Below, piece after piece: positions 54,004-63,487 of a stretch of 64,000 nt of DNA. Every line of letters starts with the position of its first letter. The first letter of the stretch is position 1. The stretch covers positions 124,001 through 188,000 of the forward strand of contig NADL03000016.1 of the NCBI GenBank assembly GCA_002205965.3. The letters are read 5' to 3'. The position numbers and the translations under genes are program-made. This DNA comes from Kappaphycus alvarezii. Its lineage: Eukaryota; Rhodophyta; Florideophyceae; Gigartinales; Solieriaceae. The notes below the pieces were generated by a model. It ran no database searches. It was not told where the DNA came from and worked only from the letters and a program-made list of their open reading frames with translations.

Positions 54004-54240
54004 TCTCCTTCTTGGGGTAGTTGGTTGGTAGACAAAGTTGTGGTGGGCTGTCCCGATGAATGGCCCCGACCAGTTCCGACGTACTGGGACCTGCACGACG
54101 TCTCTTGGGGGACGACCAGAACCTCTTCTGGCGGGTTGTTGTCTCCCGATGGTCCTCCTCGGTCATCATCACTGCTTCGGGAGGATCTTCACCACCGTCA
54201 GTGTTCCAATTTGGGCGGGGAAAATAAGATTCCATAAGGG
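54004..54240 (+). other. Leader after LTR copy C
   Basis: Begins tctccttcttggggtagttg then gttggtag, matching the leader start in copies B and D (cctccttctcagggtaattg). About 230 bases of leader follow and then similarity stops; no gag is attached. Long open frames on both strands here (53893-54237 +, 54235-53945 -) are compositional and span the LTR end, so I do not call a gene. Confidence 0.45.
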
Positions 54241-54539
54241 ATATGGGACCAGTCGATATTCCATATCAGGGGGTGGCGTAACCTCTCAGTCGCACATCTT
54301 GGTTGTTCTTGAGAAAATACGTAAATGGACGGACACAATGTCAGATACGTTTGCGACAAGTCCTCCGATAGCTACCATTCCATACCTTCCTATAGAGTAA
54401 TGATATATTACTTACAAAAACTCTGACCTGCTTCCGTGAACCGAAACATTCCGTTTTGGAATGAAAATAGTACTATTATTAATTGTCGAAATCTTCTTGA
54501 GGTAGCAATGGTCCGTTCAATGTACGAAAACATAGAATA
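54241..54539. other. No gene seen; junction
   Basis: Between the plus-oriented leader and the C-terminal end of the minus-oriented pol. No expected 3' LTR of the gag-pol element is found here. Confidence 0.4.
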
Positions 54540-54541
54540 AA

Positions 54542-55720
54542 TTAATACAGAAATGGATGATTACGTGGAGTTCGTAGTAGTCCCGCGTAATCGAGATGAT
54601 CCATTCCCAGGCCTTTTTCCTCCCATGGAATCATTCTATAGTCAAAGGTGAGTATGCCCCGTGGTTCCGCATAGTCCTGTGTGAGAAGGAATTCTTCAGC
54701 CTCTGAGGGTAAGGGACCAGACGAAGTGCATGGATGGCCCTCCTTGATCTCTTCCCTGAGCTTGAACAAGCTAATATTGCGGGTGTCTTCCTCCGTGACG
54801 ATGCAAGGGTTCGAGTGCTTTATTTGGAAGGCCGGCCACTTCCCAGCCTGTGCATTGCTTTTCCGGTGCTACAAGTACTTAGAGCCGACTGAAAAAGTTT
54901 TGACTGGAGGCTCTTCATCCTTATTTTTGTCTGTGTTAGCGCGCGGTGTGATCTCCAGCCTTCGGTGGCCAGTAGTTCTACTTCGCTACTCTCTTCATAG
55001 ATAATATTTGTTCCATGTCTCTCTGTAACATTCTAGGAGCCCTTCCGTAAATTAGCCCGAATGGTGAGCGCCATTTCTTCCTCTTCTTCGACGGTAGCCG
55101 TATAACACTTTTGGTAAGGCATCTTCCCACTGGATTTCATTCTCCAACATAGTTTCGATATTGCTCGTTTGATGGTTCCAACCATCCTCTCCGCTTTCCG
55201 TTGGACATAGGAGCGTATGCGAGAACGGTCTTCAGCCGAACCCTTCTCTTCCAAAAAACAAAGCAGTGAAGTTGCAGTAAACAAAGGACGTTATCCGAGA
55301 TGATCCTTTTTGGAAGACCAAACGGTTCAATTATTTCTTTTTCGATGAATCTCAGTACCACCTCAGCATTGCCTCCTCGACTGCAACTGCATGGCCATCC
55401 AGTAAGATGTTCCACCCCTATAAGGAGATATTTGTTTCCGGAAGAAGTTTCCTTGAACGGGCCCGCGAAGTCAATTGAGAAGGTTTCAAATCGACCGGAA
55501 ACTGGAAATTTTAGAGTTGTCTTATACTTTCGTATCGGAGTAAACTCTTGACAGTTGTCGCAGCTTTTCATGAAATTAAAGACGTCTTTATGGATACTGG
55601 CCACCAGAATCTCCCCGTAATGAATGTTTTGGTTGTTTCGAGATCTTAATGCCCTAACTCATCATGAAAAGTCCTCAAGATCTCCATTATTTCTTCATAG
55701 GGGCCACCAGTCGAGGACCG
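54542..55720 (-). pseudogene. Ty3/gypsy integrase
   Basis: Minus strand. Zinc domain: IMEILRTFHDELGH near 55690-55650, then WWPVSIKDV and FNFMKSCDNCQEFTPIRKYK (HHCC). Core in frame 55604-55137: RFETFSIDFAGPFKETSSGN, KYLLIGVEHLTGWP (first Asp in IDFAGP), VVLRFIEKEIIEPFGLPKRI with ISDN (second Asp), VLAYAPMSNG, then shifted frame 55284-55033 AERMVGTIKRAI (catalytic Glu). The C-terminal part in shifting frames: SYEESSEVELLATEGWRSHR (about 55000), NAQAGKWPAFQIKHSNPCIV (about 54845-54788), then ISLFKLREEIKEGHP and frame 54769-54542 to a stop. Closely parallels the fragment at 1-1.1 kb. About four frameshifts. Confidence 0.85.
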
Positions 55721-55899
55721 GCTTTTTTGTGTCGAAGAGTTTCCCATTCCACAATATAAAAGCCTTTTGATTCCTGCGTACCCAATTTCTATGTTCCAGA
55801 TCAACCCTTCCTCATTTCTTGTCCATCCAAGAACTTAATTATTACGTAAATTGAGCTTCGTACGTCGTTATCGTTCGGCACTTACACCTCAGTAACTCT

Positions 55900-56556
55900 G
55901 ACGATGTCCTCGGAAGCTTTTTCATTTGGACTCAGTGGATCCCTCAAGCGGGATAGGTAATCGCAGGCTGATTATTGCGTCCGGGCCTATACACAATTCA
56001 AACCGATATTCTGCGAAAATGTCGAGCCATCGGCCAAGTGATGATGTTACATCTTCTTTTGAATGCTGTCGTAAGTGCCTGGATCAGTTATCAAGACAAA
56101 TTACTCGAGTGATAAAAGGTACACGCGAAACTTTTTCAGTGCGAAGACAACAGCGAGCGCTTCTTTTTCGCAGACTGAGTATCTCCTTTCCGCATCGTTC
56201 AGAGTCCGAGTTACGAATTGAAAGGGTGTAGTCTTCCGTTTTATCTTTTTGGACCAAAACGCACCCAAAGACCGTTCTGAGGCATCTGTCTCCACACCAA
56301 ATGGTCTCTTGAAATCTTGGTACATGAGCACTGGGGGGACACATAGCTTATCTTTAAGCTCCTCAAATGCAGTTTCCATTTCCTTGTTCCAGTAAAATTT
56401 TCCGTTCTTCGTAGTGCTGGCATGTAACGGTGCTGCAGTCTTGGCGAAATCTTTGATAAATCTTCTGTAATATGAGGCCAGTCCTAGAAGCTTCGGACCT
56501 CCGTCTTTTTGGCGGGCCTTGGTGCCAACTTTATTTTTTCGTTTCTCTGGATCCAC
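55900..56556 (-). pseudogene. Ty3/gypsy RNase H
   Basis: Frame 56556-56101, 151 codons: LLGLASYYRRFIKDFAKTAA (RT connection), KNGKFYWNKEMETAFEELKD, then FKRPFGVETDASERSLGAFW with the first catalytic Asp in TDAS, RTLNDAERRYSVCEKEALAV and VFALKKFRVYLLSLE. A shift near 56100 continues to GRWLDIFAEYRFELCIGPDA and YLSRLRD near 56035-55945, matching '.R.ARW...L..Y.F......N..AD.LSR'. Catalytic residues visible are intact. Confidence 0.85.
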
Positions 56557-57520
56557 TCTAATTCCCTCTTGGTCGACGATATGACCGAGTAATTGGATAG
56601 AAGTTTTCGCAAAGAAGCATTTCTCAACTTAATTTTCAAGCTATACTCCGATATCCTCTCCACAACTGTTTGGACGTGCGAGATGTGCTGATCCAATGTT
56701 TCTGAGAATATGACGACATCATCGATATAGACTCTTGCGAATGGAAGTCCTTTCAAAACCTCGTTCATCATTCTTTGGAATGTAGCTGGTGCATTCATGA
56801 GACCAAAGGCATCACTTCGAACCTGAACGTACCGGCTTTGCTGGTAAAGGTTGTTTTTTCCTTACATTTTTCATCCAATGGAATCTGCCAATAGCCAGTG
56901 TAAAGGTCAATTGAGGTGAAATATCTCCCGTCCTTCAGGTCCTCGAGGATCTCCTCCATGTTCGGATCGAAATCGATCGGGTATCATTCTCTGGTTCAGT
57001 TGTCGGTAATCGACGCAAAAACGAGCTTTCCATCCTTCTTTGGTGCGACCACAACTGGAAACGACCATGGGGATGAAACTGGTCGAATAATATCATTTTT
57101 CAGCATACTTGTAACATTTTCTGAGATAAATTGGTCATATTTTGGCGGTTGACGTCTAGGCTTGTGGTAAATCGGTTGAGTGTCGGTAAGTTCGAACGAG
57201 TGAGTAACCGGTACACTTGCTTGTCTTAAATCTGAAACGCTCCATGCAATTACTTCGGAAGATGTTAACATGTCGGATATTTTCAGTGAGGCGGGGGCGG
57301 GAAGGTGCTGCACTTTTCCTTGGATTTCTGCCATTTGGCGCCCTTTTTCTTCTTGATCCTCAACCTCAATATTTTGAAGGACCTCTTCCGTCGTGCTCAC
57401 ATCTTCATATATGGAATTCGACGTATTCTTATTTTCTTTGCAAAGGTAATCTTCTTTCATGCTCCGAATTCTGTCCTTTGATTCGATATCATCGCAAAAA
57501 GAAACACATTCGGGTTTCAA
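56484..57520 (-). pseudogene. Ty3/gypsy reverse transcriptase
   Basis: Frame 57520-56996 (174 codons) has a linker and then SFELTDTQPIYHKPRRQPPK, DIIRPVSSPWSFPVVVAPKK and DGK, the fingers. A one-base shift gives ARFCVDYRQLNQRMIPDRF near 57030-56975; further shifted, MEEILEDLKDGRYFTSIDLY with TGYWQIPLDE (first Asp) near 56965-56880, then FTSKAGTFRFEVMPF. Frame 56798-56484 begins MNAPATFQRMMNEVLKGLPF with ARVYIDDVVIFSETL; Y-I-D-D at 56718-56729 is intact. Three frameshifts; otherwise a normal enzyme. Confidence 0.88.
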
Positions 57521-57522
57521 AC

Positions 57523-57777
57523 TTATCCTAGAATCCAGTCGTCATCTGTTTCAAACCCGGAATCATAATCGTCCCATGCCATGTTCATTAACCCCCGAGG
57601 GTACCCTTTTCCACTTCCGAAAGTGTTAGTTGGTTCCGAATCTTCGCTGTCATAGCTAGAAGTGAAATCTTCACTGTCCGTTTCTTTTAAATCTTCAGGA
57701 TGCGTGCTTTTGTCGAAATCCAGGGGCATCTTCACGGTTCTGCCGTCAATATTAACTGAAACCATTTGGTTGCCCAA
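57523..57777 (-). pseudogene. Pol linker between protease and RT
   Basis: Open frame joined by one frameshift (about 57770) to the protease frame upstream: GNQMVSVNIDGRTVKMPLDF, then strongly acidic SEDFTSSYDSEDSEPTNTFG and DDYDSGFETDDDWILG, then stop. The RT frame starts three bases later in the same frame register (57520), so this stop alone divides them. Acidic spacer of unknown role, typical position for a protease-RT linker. Confidence 0.6.
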
Positions 57778-58740
57778 GTCAATGCATGTCCTAGTCTTTC
57801 CATTGTGGGGCAGCCAATGATTGCATCGAAAGGGAGATCCGGCATGACAAGAAAGTCTACATCAACTTTAGAGTCCCCAAAGAACACGGAAACCTTGTCA
57901 ACAGTGCCCATGCATTTTGAGACGGTTCCATCCGCTACAGTTATTTTTCGAGTCGTTGGAGTAATTTCGAGACCTAGATCTGTCACCAAAGTTTCTGAAA
58001 TGAGGTTTGGAACAGCACCCGAATCGAAGAGAGCTTGGGTTTTCATACCCAATACTTTGACTGGTACCAGCTTAAGACGTCTTGGTGCTGTCGAGGCCGA
58101 TTGAAGAAACAGTTTCTTACCCTTAGCGGACTTATTAGACCTGATAATTTTTTTGAGTTCTTTTCTCGCATCCTCTGCGTCGCCCCTCAAAAGTTGACCA
58201 AACGTTATCCCAGTTGGGGCCGATGCAAGCTCAGCCACCAAATTGTACCTCTTCACATACTCTAGTACGTCCTTAGAGATACTCTTAACTTTCTTACTCT
58301 TTTTCGTCTTCTTGGCCGGAGTGACTCCCACTCCTGGAACAACTTGATCAGACCTCTTGGTTCGAGGAGGTACAGGTGCTGGGATATGCTCCAGCATTCC
58401 ATACTCTAGCCTAGGTTTCTTCGATAAAATGTTCCCTTCCCCATCCCTTTTTGTCACATTGAATTGACTAATCTCTTCAGCGATGGATACGTTACCAGCA
58501 TCCGTCAACCTTTGATCCTTTCGGTTTTGTAAGATTTTCACCTCTGGTCCTGACTCACTCCTTGCTTCCGATAAATTTGCTCTTCTGTTGTCTTTAGACC
58601 AGCAGTTACTTTCATGATGCCCATATCGACCGCACTTTGCACAACGAGTGTTTCTATGTGGATTATCAGGACACCTGTTTGCAAAGTGTCCAGGCTTGTG
58701 ACAGTAAGAACAGACTTCTGCGGCTTAGGGGCCCCAGACT
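57732..58740 (-). CDS. Ty3/gypsy nucleocapsid knuckles and protease
   Basis: Open from about 58727 to 57732. Upstream of the first ATG (58541) the frame already encodes two CCHC knuckles, VCSYCHKPGHFANRCPDN and RCAKCGRYGHHESNCWSK (about 58720-58605), each C-x2-C-x4-H-x4-C. Then a basic segment (PAKKTKKSKKVKSISKDVLE) and an aspartic protease: VKVLGMKTQALFDSGAVPNL (catalytic D-S-G), SETLVTDLGLEITPTTRKIT and FLVMPDLPFDAIIGCPTMER (the flap-to-ILG-like end). It overlaps the gag frame by about 190 bases in the -1 frame. As the knuckles belong to Gag in related elements, the frame change is more likely an indel than programmed frameshifting. Confidence 0.75.
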
Positions 58741-59461
58741 GGTTCTTCTTAATGGTAAGAGTAAGGCTTTCCAACTGCGAGGTTATCATGTCAAGTCGAT
58801 TATCGAATCGGGTTTCCAACCTTTCTTCCAAGTTTTTGACATCGCTCCTGACAGATTCTAATGCCGCTGCACTAGTAGCCGGCCTTTGATAATTCTTTTC
58901 AGGATGTACGATAGACATCGATGTGCGGGTTTCCCTCGGTACCTCACTCAGTGACTGAAACGTCTCCGAATTTTTGACAAATTCTACTATGGTACCCTTC
59001 AGTTCATCAAAAGTGTGAGGGCCCTTGATGAGGAGGAAATCGGAGAGCCGCTTATCCCCCATAGCCGCCTTACGCAGCATTCCGTACTTGGCTTGGGCGT
59101 TGAACCCAGCCTTTTCATAAAGATCACACAAGTACACCAATGAGCTTAACAAATCGTCGAAGTTGAGCCGGGCCTCTATGGCGGTACGAATCATCTCATC
59201 TGGTTCTACCTCCTTAGCATACTCTTTCACAAGCCACTCACATACCTCACCGAAGTTACGCCCATTCCCGTTAAGAGACCACCCGTCGATAAACTTGGAC
59301 TTATATTTGTGCTTTGCGTCACCATGAAGATAGGCGAAGATACTTGCGGCCTTCTCTTCATCGCCCTTCTCTCGCATCACAACGTTGACATATGTGTAAA
59401 GAAACTCCTCAACGTCTTCAGTCTTGCCCCTGTGAACGTTATAAGCAGCATTGAGATCCAT
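58538..59461 (-). CDS. Ty3/gypsy gag (capsid)
   Basis: The longest open frame in the window, 307 codons from the ATG at 59461. Helical capsid-like content: VEEFLYTYVNVVMREKGDEE, FGEVCEWLVKEYAKEVEPDE, RLNFDDLLSSLVYLCDLYEK and RLSDFLLIKGPHTFDELKGT, matching the general gag pattern. A likely coiled coil RSDVKNLEERLETRFDNRLD follows. After PKPQKS (about 58740) the gag frame no longer codes for the zinc knuckles, which lie in the -1 frame, so the true Gag probably runs into the next ORF. Start chosen because it is the first ATG after the leader. It assembles the virus-like particle in related elements. Confidence 0.8.
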   Translation of the reverse strand: MDLNAAYNVHRGKTEDVEEFLYTYVNVVMREKGDEEKAASIFAYLHGDAKHKYKSKFIDGWSLNGNGRNFGEVCEWLVKEYAKEVEPDEMIRTAIEARLNFDDLLSSLVYLCDLYEKAGFNAQAKYGMLRKAAMGDKRLSDFLLIKGPHTFDELKGTIVEFVKNSETFQSLSEVPRETRTSMSIVHPEKNYQRPATSAAALESVRSDVKNLEERLETRFDNRLDMITSQLESLTLTIKKNQSGAPKPQKSVLTVTSLDTLQTGVLIIHIETLVVQSAVDMGIMKVTAGLKTTEEQIYRKQGVSQDQR

Positions 59462-59607
59462 GATTACAGAAAAGAAATCCCCCCGAAGTGTTCCTTACTA
59501 CTGCTCAACTCGAATACCTCGGGTGCAACCCCCTCCACAAGAGTACCAAATGATAGAGGTAAATCGGCGGGGAAAGATCCTCAGAACCAATTACCCTGAG
59601 AAGGAGG
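59462..59607 (-). promoter_or_regulatory. Leader and primer-binding region of the Ty3/gypsy element
   Basis: Minus strand, between the LTR end and gag: cctccttctcagggtaattg then gttctgagg, conserved with copies B and C, then a 100-base leader. 'TTGGTTCTGAGG' would be the tRNA-primer-complementary site, but its offset from the LTR end is larger than usual, so the exact site is uncertain. Confidence 0.45.
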
Positions 59608-60262
59608 TGTTGCGAGCGACAGAAAGTACCGTGGTATTTTTGAGCGAACAAAAGGGAGTGTATATAGAAGAGAGTTGAGAAAGCTACAAGCAAGTATAAA
59701 AGGGGCAGGGTCTACCACCTATGCTCAGTGACTAGCCAAAATAAATGCTTCTTGGGTCTGAAGTTGACTCTCAACTTCCTAACTATTTGGGACTTGACCT
59801 GAAGTTGCCTGCCAACTTGCTTCACCTCCACTAAAGGAAGCAGTTTACTCGGCTTATATAGACTTTTGGCTACCCCAAAAGTCTCAAACAACATACTTAT
59901 AACCATAAAATGTATTAACGGTAATCGTCTGAACCAGAGAGACTATTAGAAGATATTTCCTCAAGGTAAATATCTAGGTGCCATACCCATGCCAGCCACC
60001 CATCGGCCAGGGGTGGGAATTGATGTGCCATTATATAGACCTTTCAGAGCTACTTGTAATCACCCACAACCTGGAACTGTACTGACATCTACTATGACAG
60101 CGTGTCCAAAATGAAAAAAATCAACCGATGAATTTGCCACACTCACCCAAATTAAAAATATCTTGCAAATTCAAAAACTGTAAAAATATCTTCCCAATTC
60201 CGATACTGTATACAATCATAGTCCTCATCTAGATTTTTTTCGTTGCGAATTTGGGCACATCA
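59608..60262 (-). mobile_element. Ty3/gypsy 5' LTR, copy D, ORF-less (655 bp)
   Basis: Starts TGATGTGCCC at 60262 and ends GCTCGCAACA at 59608, with TG...CA ends. The 5' ~150 bases match LTRs A and B (gatacagtatcggaatt, gcaagatatttttaatttgg, gagtgtggcaaa); the 3' part from about 59980 matches B and C (ggaagcagtttactcggctt, tctgaagttgactctcaact). Core promoter-like ccaaaagtctatataagc is at about 59849-59871. The central ~900 bases present in B, including the acidic ORF, are absent, replaced by about 110 unrelated or diverged bases (59990-60100). Confidence 0.75.
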
Positions 60263-60722
60263 CACTGTATACACAATTTCAAGTTGCGGCCTAAGTGTCG
60301 CTCAAAATTCCTTCCAACAAACAACTGGCGTTATTCTGGACGAGTCTCGCCGCGTGACGAGCGAACAATGTTCGCTGCAGTTCAGCAATCGGAATGGCTG
60401 CCCGTGCGGCAATACCAGTCGCAACCCGGTTGGCGAATTGGGTTAAATTGGGTTTACTTGAATGGCGAATTGGGCTTACTTGAATGGGTTGGTAAACGTA
60501 ATTGGCGAATTGGGTTGGTTTACTGTGAGTAATGGAAAGGTTATGAGTCCTCTGTACTTGTAATGAAACCATTGGCAGGACTATATTTCCATAAAGTAAA
60601 TATCGTTTCCATTCATCGCACAAGTGTCACAACAGCCTAATCCTGTTTGATCGATTTGGCGGGAACTTGAGTATGAGAACATTGGAGTATGAGAACGTGA
60701 CAACACACAAAATCATTGTGCG
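60263..60722. other. No gene; short tandem repeats
   Basis: Contains three copies of ggcgaattggg in 60432-60515, spaced by gttaaattgggtttacttga-like units: a short degenerate tandem array. It is otherwise uninformative. Frames 60243-60446 (+), 60251-60532 (+) and 60623-60291 (-) are chance. Confidence 0.5.
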
Positions 60723-60960
60723 TGTTGAGGATCTTACATTACAGAGTTCGACGTTACATTACAGAGATATGTGAGGCCATTGTGTGCACTATGATTGGTC
60801 GAGGGGAGATGAGTGACTCGGTTCGAGATCAACCCGGCTTTACTGTACGATAATAAAAGGGCAGTCATGCTGGTGACCCTAAGCGGGAGGGGGCAGACGA
60901 GGTACCATCTTTCATGGTAGCATCGCATTGAGCAAGAAACCCTTTTCCCTTTTCGACACA
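60723..60960 (+). mobile_element. Copia 5' LTR (putative, ~238 bp)
   Basis: Begins TGTTGAGGATCTTACATTAC and ends CTTTTCGACACA, giving TG...CA ends 14 bases before the gag ATG. A duplicated ttacattacagag occurs at about 60735 and 60754. TATA-like gataataaaagg near 60849. The 3' partner is outside the window, so the boundaries are inferred from ends and position. Confidence 0.5.
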
Positions 60961-60974
60961 TCTGTTCACGCACG

Positions 60975-61900
60975 ATGTCGTCCGACGCCATCGACAAGGT
61001 CCGAATTCAGCCCTTGACCAGTTCGAACTATCCGGCATGGTCTGTGATGGTTCGTGAGCTTCTCAGACGCGAAAACCTACTAGGGTTTTGGCTGAAGACC
61101 CTCCCTAACCAGGAACTTCCTCCGCAGCCGCCGTTAATCGCTTCGAGTCGAATGATCGCAGAGCCCATTCGCATGTTGTATTGAATCTGGGAACAGAAGC
61201 CATCACCAATGTCACGCAGCTTCCTGTTACAGAAGCAACTACGAAACAGATTGGGAAAAGCTTAGAATACTTACCAACGGGACAATATTCAAGCCAAGTT
61301 AAACCTCGAGGCTCAGCTCTACAGCCTCTCGTATGAAGAAAAGAAGACATTGACAAGCATCTTCAAGAATTTAATCGCATATTCGTCGATCTAGCGGCAC
61401 TTGGTGTCGTCTACGAAGAAGCGGATAAGGTTGGACACTTACTTCGCTCATTGTCAGAATCATTTGCCGCTCTATCAAGCATTGCCGGCTCGATGAAGTG
61501 GAGCTTTGACCAGCTTGCCGTCGAGATTAAGTCAAATGTCGACCGCCGCTCTCGCAAGACAAGTAAGAAAAACAACAGCCGTAAAGAAGAGATGTCAGTT
61601 ATTCCCGGTGCCCGCAAGACATTGGAGAAGAAGAAAGGAAGCGCTCAAGCTAATGTCGAATGTTAATAATGTCACAAATTGGGACACATGATGAAGGATT
61701 GCCTCAAGCGCAAGAGAGATCGTGCATTTGGAATTCGTGGCCGCGGTCGAGGTGGTCGTGGACGCGAAGGAGGGCGTGGTCATGGTCGCGGTGGAATGGG
61801 TTACGTAAATTGGAGTTACCCTCAGCAATATCCACACCAACCGGGAGACAACAGTGCTACCCGGCACCCGATATCCTCCGCCACGACAAGGTGAACCACA
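60975..61900 (+). pseudogene. Copia gag with zinc knuckle
   Basis: ATG at 60975: MSSDAIDKVRIQPLTSSNYP, AWSVMVRELLRRENLLGFWL (the copia gag opening 'L.G.NY..W...M...L...'). Shifted frames continue RRAHSHVVLNLGTEAITNVT, EFNRIFVDLAALGVVYEEAD with KVGHLLRSLSESFAALSSIA (about 61370-61480; 'LL.SLP.S'). The knuckle lies at about 61664-61706: C, two in-frame stop codons where C-x-x-C is expected, then CHKLGHMMKDC. A Gly/Arg-rich tail follows (GRGRGGRGREGGRGHGRGGM). The two stops inside the knuckle and at least two frameshifts inactivate it. Confidence 0.75.
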
Positions 61901-61989
61901 GGACCAAGCAATTATCATCGTGATTTCACTGCGCTAAGAAGCTCTGCTGACAACGGTCGCAAGCACCTCAAGCTTGGGATCAACCGCGT

Positions 61990-62480
61990 GGCTCCGGCAC
62001 CAAAGTCATTGCTCTTTCTTCCAAGACCAAGAATGAACGCGCAAAATCGTCTGAATTTTGGATTGACTGCGCCGCAAACGAAGACTTTGTTTGGGATCGC
62101 TCCCTTTTCAAGGACGTACAACAAGCCGCAAGGGTCCGCTGCTGAATGGAGAAGGAGAGTCAGAAATTGTCGGCCAAGGAATCGTTGAAGTCCCCATCGG
62201 GACAAGTACATGAAAATCATTGCCAATCACACCCCAAACTTCAGTGAGAATCTATTATCTCTGTCTAAGTTCGTTAAAAGGGGATATAGGCTAGATTTTG
62301 ACGTGGACGATGGAAGAAATTCCACCCGTCTTGATGTGTTAGACAGGCCACAGGCCAACTCGTGTTTCGCAGCCCGGAAGATAATGGCTTATATCCCGTA
62401 CTGAAGCCACAAGGAAAACTCCCGAGCGCAAGAATCACCAATACAAGGAGCGTCGCCCACATCTGGCATGCGCGCCTTGG
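61990..62480 (+). pseudogene. Copia protease, D-S-G replaced
   Basis: FWIDCAANEDFVWDRSLFKD at about 62056-62115 stands where copia proteases have 'W..DSGAS.HM...', so the catalytic D-S-G reads D-C-A. The continuation ESEIVGQGIVEVPIGTS (about 62155-62205) matches the family's 'G.G.V.....' stretch. Frameshifts separate it from gag and integrase. Confidence 0.55.
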
Positions 62481-63371
62481 GCATGTTGGTAGAGAGAGAC
62501 TGATCGCAGCATCAATCGCCAACATCGGACTACCCTAGCTTCGCAAGGAAGACCTCTCCGAACACCAATGTGTTCCGTGCCTACAAGCTGCGACTAAGAA
62601 AGCCCCAGTTCACCCGATCGACTACATCGCACAAGATCCTTTGGACTTAACCAATACCGATATCACGGGACCTATTGACCCTCCAACATTAGCAAGAAAT
62701 AAGTATGTCGCCGTGCTTCTCGATGACGCCACGCGTATGGGTGCCGTTAACTTCTTGGTCGCCCGATCCGAGTCCTTCCAAGCACTCACTGCGTACAAGG
62801 CTCTCGTTGAGAACGAAACCGAGGTCGCATGTTCCGTCTTCGCCTCGATCGTGCAGGAGAGAACACAAGCGCAGCTATCTTCAACTACAGTCTCCAGGCT
62901 GGGGTGAAGTTGGAATTCTCTCCGCCTCACGCCAGTCAATCGAACGGAGCAGCCGAGATATTGATTCAAGAACTTTGTAAAGTCGCCCGTACGATGCTCC
63001 TAGCGTCCAAATTGCCACTCCATCAATGGGCAGAGGCTATTTCGCATGCAAACTGGTTACGAAACAGTTTGCCGAACAGTAGGGTTGAGATGCAAATACC
63101 ATTCGAGCTTTGGTATGGATACAAGCCGAATCTCTCACCAGTTCTAGAGTTCGGTACTCCCGGTTATGCATTCGAGTACCGTTCCCATGCGACCAGGCAA
63201 AAGAAGCTGCTGCCAAGATCAACATATTCCTTTTTCGTTGGCATGGAAAGCCAGAAATCCGTCTATCGCCTCTATGCACCTTCAAAGGAATCCATCATGT
63301 TCTGCGCGCACCAAAGACTTTACCCCGCTCCGAAAAGACACAGTGCTACCCTCTTTTTCTTCCATCCTTGA
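62430..63371 (+). pseudogene. Copia integrase
   Basis: GAG-pre-integrase/zinc domain: VAHIWHARLGHVGRERLIAA at about 62451-62510 (H-x3-H) and EHQCVPCLQAATKKAPVHPI (C-x2-C). Core: DPLDLTNTDITGPIDPPTLA with NKYVAVLLDDATRM (first Asp in TDITGP). After a shift near 62825, frame 62829-63371 reads FRLRLDRAGENTSAAIFNYS (second Asp), FSPPHASQSNGAAEILIQEL (Glu of AAE), then LHQWAEAISHANWLRNSLPN, PFELWYGYKPNLSPVLEFG and a C-terminal domain to a stop at 63371. All three catalytic residues present; one in-frame stop near 62535 and one clear frameshift in the core. Confidence 0.85.
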
Positions 63372-63487
63372 TGGAATCTCTCGCCAACGAGCTTTGGACG
63401 AAGAAGCGCAACAGGAGGACGAAGCAGACGGAGTCGAAGAAACCTCATCACGTTGCATGTTCACCTTCTCCATGTACTCAAACCCAA

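Larger units (their letters stand above)
54540..60262 (-). mobile_element. Ty3/gypsy retrotransposon, near-complete internal region
   Basis: Minus strand, in order: 5' LTR (60262-59608), gag (59461-58538), nucleocapsid/protease (from about 58727 to 57732), RT (about 57270-56484), RNase H (about 56556-55900), integrase (about 55720-54542). RT before integrase defines Ty3/gypsy. Catalytic residues of protease, RT and RNase H are intact, making this the best-preserved retroelement of the window, though pol has several frameshifts. The 3' LTR is missing from its expected place near 54.5 kb. Confidence 0.85.

Noticed and set aside
53893-54237. Overlapping 114-codon (+) and 96-codon (-) open frames as genes
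   Set aside because: They span the LTR end and leader and share no motif with any retroelement protein; GC content alone can keep them open.
58538-58740. Programmed -1 ribosomal frameshift between gag and pol
   Set aside because: No slippery heptamer is visible in the permitted interval and the zinc knuckles, normally part of Gag, lie in the second frame.
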